A stretch of DNA of 41,742 nucleotides, from the NCBI GenBank assembly GCA_944386995.1, contig CALXDF010000034.1, forward strand, positions 1 through 41,742, given 5' to 3'. Within the stretch, counting starts at the first letter, position 1, and each line of letters starts with the position of its first letter. A program made the translations under genes and the position numbers. Source of the DNA: an uncultured Oscillospiraceae bacterium (GTDB taxonomy: Bacteria; Bacillota; Clostridia; Oscillospirales; Oscillospiraceae). Positions 38,861-41,742 of the stretch are shown here, one piece after another. The notes below the pieces were generated by a model. The model was given only the letters and a program-made list of their open reading frames with translations. It searched no databases and was not told where the DNA came from.

Positions 38861-39883
38861 ATGCCCACTATTTCCGTGATTGTCCCCGTCTACCGGGCGG
38901 AGGCGTTTTTGAAAACCTGCACCGACAGCATTCTGTGCCAGACTTATCATGACCTGGAACTGCTGCTGGTGGACGACGGCTCCCCAGACCGCAGCGGTGC
39001 GCTGTGCGATGAAATTGCCGCCGGAGACAGCCGGGTACGGGTTTTCCACCAGGAAAACGGCGGCGTCAGTGCCGCGCGGAATCTGGCGCTGGGAAAAGCC
39101 TCTGGGGATTACGTATATTTCGTGGACAGCGACGACTGGATCGCCCCCAACACTCTGGAGACGCTGCTCTCCGCCCTCCGCTCCAGCGGCGCTGACACGG
39201 CGGGCTGCGGCGTGCGCTACGTGGACCAGAACAATGTGGAGGGCGCTGCGGAGCCCCCGATCCTCCCCGCCGGGGTCTATAGCCACGAGGAGATCATGGC
39301 CGGCACTGTAGACCGGCTGCTGGGGGACCGGCTCAGCCGGAACGCGGTCAACGGCTATGTAGTGCGCTTTCTTTTCACCCGCTCCCTGCTGGTGGGCATG
39401 TCTTTCCAGGGGGCCTATCTGGAGGATGAGCTGTTCCTGATGGAGTATTTCTGCCGCGCGCAGAAGCTGGTGACTGTGGATGCGCCCCTCTACTACTATT
39501 ACTGGAACCCATCCTCCGCTACCCACCACTACATGCCCGGATATCTGGACACTTTCCGTGCCTTTTTTGCGGCAAAGGAGGCCCTGGCGGACCGGTGCGG
39601 TCTTGCGGGACGGGTTCTTCAATGGCGGGAGAATACCTGCTGGGCGGGGCTCCTGATCGCCGTATCCAATGAGTTTGCCCCCGGCAACGGACACACTGCC
39701 GCCCAACAGCTTCGAAATTTGAAAGGGCTCGTACAGGAGCCGGAGTTTGCCCGTGCCATAGCCGGCCTTGTTCCCGCGGGGATGGGGCGCAATAAGCAAA
39801 TCGTGGCGGACCTGCTGCGGGGCAGGCACTATTTCCTGCTGACCTTGCTCTACCGCATTAAAAACCGCAACAAAAACAAGTGA
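38861..39883 (+). CDS. Family 2 glycosyltransferase
   Basis: This 340-residue GT-A enzyme transfers a sugar from a nucleotide sugar during surface polysaccharide assembly. It begins PTISVIVPVYRAE, then LLLVDDGSPDRSG (nucleotide-binding Asp), NGGVSAARNLAL and the metal-binding DXD-type YFVDSDDWI, and continues with DELFLMEYF as the likely catalytic acid region. No membrane helix is evident, so it is a cytoplasmic or peripheral enzyme. An AAGGAGG site precedes the ATG, and the polymerase-like gene follows 9 bp after the stop. Confidence 0.92.
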   Translation: MPTISVIVPVYRAEAFLKTCTDSILCQTYHDLELLLVDDGSPDRSGALCDEIAAGDSRVRVFHQENGGVSAARNLALGKASGDYVYFVDSDDWIAPNTLETLLSALRSSGADTAGCGVRYVDQNNVEGAAEPPILPAGVYSHEEIMAGTVDRLLGDRLSRNAVNGYVVRFLFTRSLLVGMSFQGAYLEDELFLMEYFCRAQKLVTVDAPLYYYYWNPSSATHHYMPGYLDTFRAFFAAKEALADRCGLAGRVLQWRENTCWAGLLIAVSNEFAPGNGHTAAQQLRNLKGLVQEPEFARAIAGLVPAGMGRNKQIVADLLRGRHYFLLTLLYRIKNRNKNK

Positions 39884-39892
39884 GGAAATCCC

Positions 39893-41431
39893 ATGGCCTA
39901 CGCACAGAACAGTTTCTTTTTTACGCTTTGCCTCGCCTTTTGGCGCTGGCTGAAAAATGCCTATCATGAGAGTGCCCTGGGTCACCTCATCGGCGGTCTC
40001 TGCGCCTGGCTGAGTGGCAGGTGGAGGGACAGCTTCCTTGTCCACCTGTTTTACGACGAAGGCCGGCTCTCCATGGCCTGGGGGGACAGCCGTACCTGCC
40101 ACGCTCTGGAGTGGATGCTGAATCTTCCTCTCCGGTTCCTTCGCTGGATTTACCGGCTTCTGGAAAAACCTCTGGAGGGAAGTTTCTTCGCCTCTATGGC
40201 CTTTGAGGCCGGGTGCGAGGCGGCCGTGGCTGCCGGATGGCTTATCGCCCTGATCATGGCCATCCCAAATGAATACTGGAACAACGCCTATAGCCTGATT
40301 GCTGCCTGTCTGGTGCTGATGCTGGTATATTTAGGCGGCATGAACACCAAGAGGGGTTCTCTGTCCATGAAGGCCATTGGCCCTTATGCCGTCTGTTTTG
40401 CCGCAGTTACGGTTCTCTCCGTCCCTCTCGCTGATTTTATCGACTTGTCTGCCCGGTATCTGGTGTATTATATCCCCTGCATGATCATCGTGGTGGCCCT
40501 GGTAAACAGTGCCTCCAGCGCCAAGCAGCTGCTGCGGATCGGCGGCGGTCTGGCTCTCGGCACCTTGATCGGCGGCGGCTATGGCATTTTCCAGAACGTG
40601 GTGATTGGTGTTGGTGTCAATGCCTCCTTTACGGACACCTCTGTCAATGCTGACATGCCGGGCCGGGTCTACTCCTTCTATGAAAACCCCAATGCCCTGG
40701 CTCTGCTCCTTTTGTTGACGCTGCCGGTAATTGTGGCGCTGATTTTCTCCTCCCGGCACTGGGTTAGCCGAATTCTGGCTGCCGTTGTGTTTGTGATTGG
40801 CGGAGTCTGTCTTGGCATGACCTATGGTCGGGCCAGCTGGGTAGGCCTGGTAGTAGCCGCTCTGGTCTACGTGTTCCTCTGGAATCGGAAGTTGCTGCCG
40901 TTCTGTGTCCTTGCCGGGATTGCCGCCCTGCCGCTGCTGCCGACCTCTATCTTCAACCGGATCCTCTCCATCTTTAATCTGAACGATACCTCCACCAGCA
41001 GCCGTTTCGATCTGTGGGCCGCCGGATTACAGGTGATTCGCCGGGAACCCATTACCGGTGTGGGACTTGGGGCTGACGCAGTACGCCGGATGGTGAAGTT
41101 GACACAGCTCTATCAGGGTCGGGCCAGTTTTGTCCATTGCCACAACATTTACCTCCAAATTTGGGCAGAGATGGGCCTGCTGGGTCTCGTCTCCTTCTTA
41201 GGTACCATGCTGGGAACAATGAAAGCCGCTGCCCGAGCGGTTCACCACTGCCCCAATACCCCCGCCCGTCACATGGCGATCGGTGGAACTGCCGCCATTC
41301 TGGGCGCCATGGTCTGCGGCCTGGCGGATTACCTTTGGACCTATCCCCGAATCATGTTCCTGTTCTGGTTTGTATTTGGTCTCACATTGGCCGCAATTAA
41401 GGTTTGCAAAATGGAAATGGATCGTGTATAA
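39893..41431 (+). CDS. O-antigen ligase/polymerase family membrane protein (Wzy/WaaL-like)
   Basis: This 512-residue polytopic membrane protein has about a dozen hydrophobic segments after a soluble-looking N-terminal stretch of about 95 residues. The diagnostic Wzy_C region is TGVGLGADAVRRM, then a loop and CHNIYLQIWAEMGLLGL (about residues 395-440), whose His-Asn pair marks O-antigen ligases and polymerases. SFYENPNALALLLLL is the usual internal motif. With the upstream glycosyltransferase it would link or polymerise a lipid-linked glycan at the outer face of the membrane. In a Gram-positive-type cell this means a capsule or wall polysaccharide rather than LPS. Confidence 0.9.
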   Translation: MAYAQNSFFFTLCLAFWRWLKNAYHESALGHLIGGLCAWLSGRWRDSFLVHLFYDEGRLSMAWGDSRTCHALEWMLNLPLRFLRWIYRLLEKPLEGSFFASMAFEAGCEAAVAAGWLIALIMAIPNEYWNNAYSLIAACLVLMLVYLGGMNTKRGSLSMKAIGPYAVCFAAVTVLSVPLADFIDLSARYLVYYIPCMIIVVALVNSASSAKQLLRIGGGLALGTLIGGGYGIFQNVVIGVGVNASFTDTSVNADMPGRVYSFYENPNALALLLLLTLPVIVALIFSSRHWVSRILAAVVFVIGGVCLGMTYGRASWVGLVVAALVYVFLWNRKLLPFCVLAGIAALPLLPTSIFNRILSIFNLNDTSTSSRFDLWAAGLQVIRREPITGVGLGADAVRRMVKLTQLYQGRASFVHCHNIYLQIWAEMGLLGLVSFLGTMLGTMKAAARAVHHCPNTPARHMAIGGTAAILGAMVCGLADYLWTYPRIMFLFWFVFGLTLAAIKVCKMEMDRV

Positions 41432-41433
41432 TA

Positions 41434-41476
41434 GGAGGGCATCTTTTACAGGATGCCCTCCGATCCGAGGGCTCGG
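41434..41476 (+). terminator. Double hairpin after the polymerase-like gene
   Basis: A 10-bp stem GGAGGGCATC / GATGCCCTCC (41434-41443, 41452-41461) is followed by a short CCGAG/CTCGG stem (41465-41476). No T-run follows, so termination is likely but not classic. Confidence 0.5.
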
Positions 41477-41477
41477 C

Positions 41478-41529
41478 AAAATTTCATAACCGGGTGTAGC
41501 GCAGTTGGTAGCGCGCTTGCTTTGGGAGC
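41478..41529 (+). repeat. 52-bp direct repeat, copy 1 (tRNA-Pro 5-prime part)
   Basis: Identical to 41661-41712. It spans 12 bp of leader (AAAATTTCATAA) and the tRNA from position 1 to the 3-prime side of the anticodon loop, ending at GGGAGC. The copies are 183 bp apart. Confidence 0.9.
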
Positions 41530-41560
41530 GTGAGGCCGGAGTTCGAGCCACACATCTCCA
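41490..41560 (+). pseudogene. Degenerate tRNA-Pro(UGG) copy
   Basis: The 5-prime half equals the intact tRNA-Pro (acceptor CCGGGTG, D-arm, anticodon TGG). After GGGAGC it diverges: the anticodon stem 3-prime arm is GCGTG instead of GCAAG, the T-arm cannot form a 5-bp stem around TTCGAGC, and the 3-prime acceptor (CACATCTCC) does not pair with CCGGGTG. It is not expected to fold as a working tRNA. The 3-prime half may come from another tRNA or be decayed. Confidence 0.75.
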
Positions 41561-41660
41561 AAATCCCGGAAAGCTCTGGGACGCTAAGGCCGACGGAGTT
41601 TTGCCCCTCGCCGGGAACTGGTCAAAAACCGGCGCTGACCCCATATTTGACCACAGTTGG

Positions 41661-41712
41661 AAAATTTCATAACCGGGTGTAGCGCAGTTGGTAGCGCGCT
41701 TGCTTTGGGAGC
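41661..41712 (+). repeat. 52-bp direct repeat, copy 2 (tRNA-Pro 5-prime part)
   Basis: The second copy of the repeat, lying in the intact tRNA-Pro gene. The spacer between copies (41530-41660) has no gene. Confidence 0.9.
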
Positions 41713-41742
41713 AAGATGCCGGGAGTTCGAGTCTCCCCACTC
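41673..41742 (+). tRNA. tRNA-Pro (anticodon UGG), truncated by the window edge
   Basis: Cloverleaf visible: acceptor CCGGGTG, D-arm GCGC/GCGC, anticodon stem CTTGC/GCAAG with loop TTTGGGA (anticodon TGG), T-stem GGGAG/CTCCC with loop TTCGAGT, and 3-prime acceptor CACTC. The last two acceptor bases and the discriminator lie beyond the window. It reads CCA (and, with wobble, other CCN) codons. Confidence 0.93.

Noticed and set aside
41198..41740. A minus-strand open frame repeating SQSKRATNCATPGYEI twice
   Set aside because: The repeated peptide is the antisense of the two tRNA-Pro copies, a common annotation artefact.
1..41742. CRISPR arrays, insertion sequences, prophage genes and rRNA
   Set aside because: I looked for spaced repeats, transposase or integrase motifs and rRNA-like stretches and saw none.

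Overview
The window looks like chromosomal DNA from a GC-rich gut member of the Clostridia, most likely an Oscillospiraceae relative of Flavonifractor, Lawsonibacter or Intestinimonas. This rests on sigma-A promoters with 17-bp spacing, strong GGAGG-type ribosome binding sites, a DUF1836 gene, ymdB, an ArgR/AhrC-type ARG box and the general style of the genes. The genus is inference. I see no transposase, integrase, CRISPR array or rRNA.

Region A (1-17.7 kb) is a catabolic and transport region. On the minus strand, reading from 11 kb down to 1, there are two tandem lipoprotein solute-binding proteins, a LivHMGF-type ABC transporter, a zinc alcohol dehydrogenase, and then a separately promoted operon of TIM-barrel sugar-phosphate isomerase, D-2-hydroxyacid dehydrogenase and a split transketolase (the second half is cut by the window edge). 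Diverging from the transporter is an IolC-like kinase. It converges on a DhnA-type aldolase, which itself diverges from a PdxA-family dehydrogenase plus FGGY kinase operon. A DeoR regulator with a HAD phosphatase closes the region. Together these genes suggest uptake, oxidation, phosphorylation and C2/C3 cleavage of a sugar, polyol or sugar acid whose identity the sequence does not reveal.

Region B (17.9-25.1 kb) is the most unusual part. It is a plus-strand operon of three genes. The first encodes a 1609-residue protein that joins an HD phosphohydrolase domain, a long alpha-helical HEAT-like region, a NadD/NMNAT-like nucleotidyltransferase, a GNAT-like segment and a phosphoribosyltransferase-like domain. 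The second is a lactate/malate dehydrogenase-fold protein with a non-standard active site. The third is a two-domain flavodoxin-fold, FMN-reductase-like protein with a Cys motif. I know of no described pathway with this set. Its promoter shares a short palindrome-containing region with the divergent deoR promoter. A 22-bp perfect inverted repeat ends it against the arginine operon.

Region C (25.2-32.8 kb) is a complete minus-strand argGHCJBD operon for arginine synthesis by the acetyl-cycling route (argF and carAB are not in the window). A perfect 14-bp ARG box overlaps its promoter.

Region D (32.9-41.7 kb) holds a hemolysin III-family membrane protein, a DUF1836 protein and a tightly coupled minus-strand operon of ymdB, a YbaK-type aminoacyl-tRNA deacylase, an SbcD-like phosphoesterase, a cyclase-family metallohydrolase and trmO. 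It also holds a small membrane-protein gene broken at a G9 tract, a glycosyltransferase plus O-antigen-ligase pair, and at the right edge a tRNA-Pro(UGG) preceded by a degenerate partial copy of itself.
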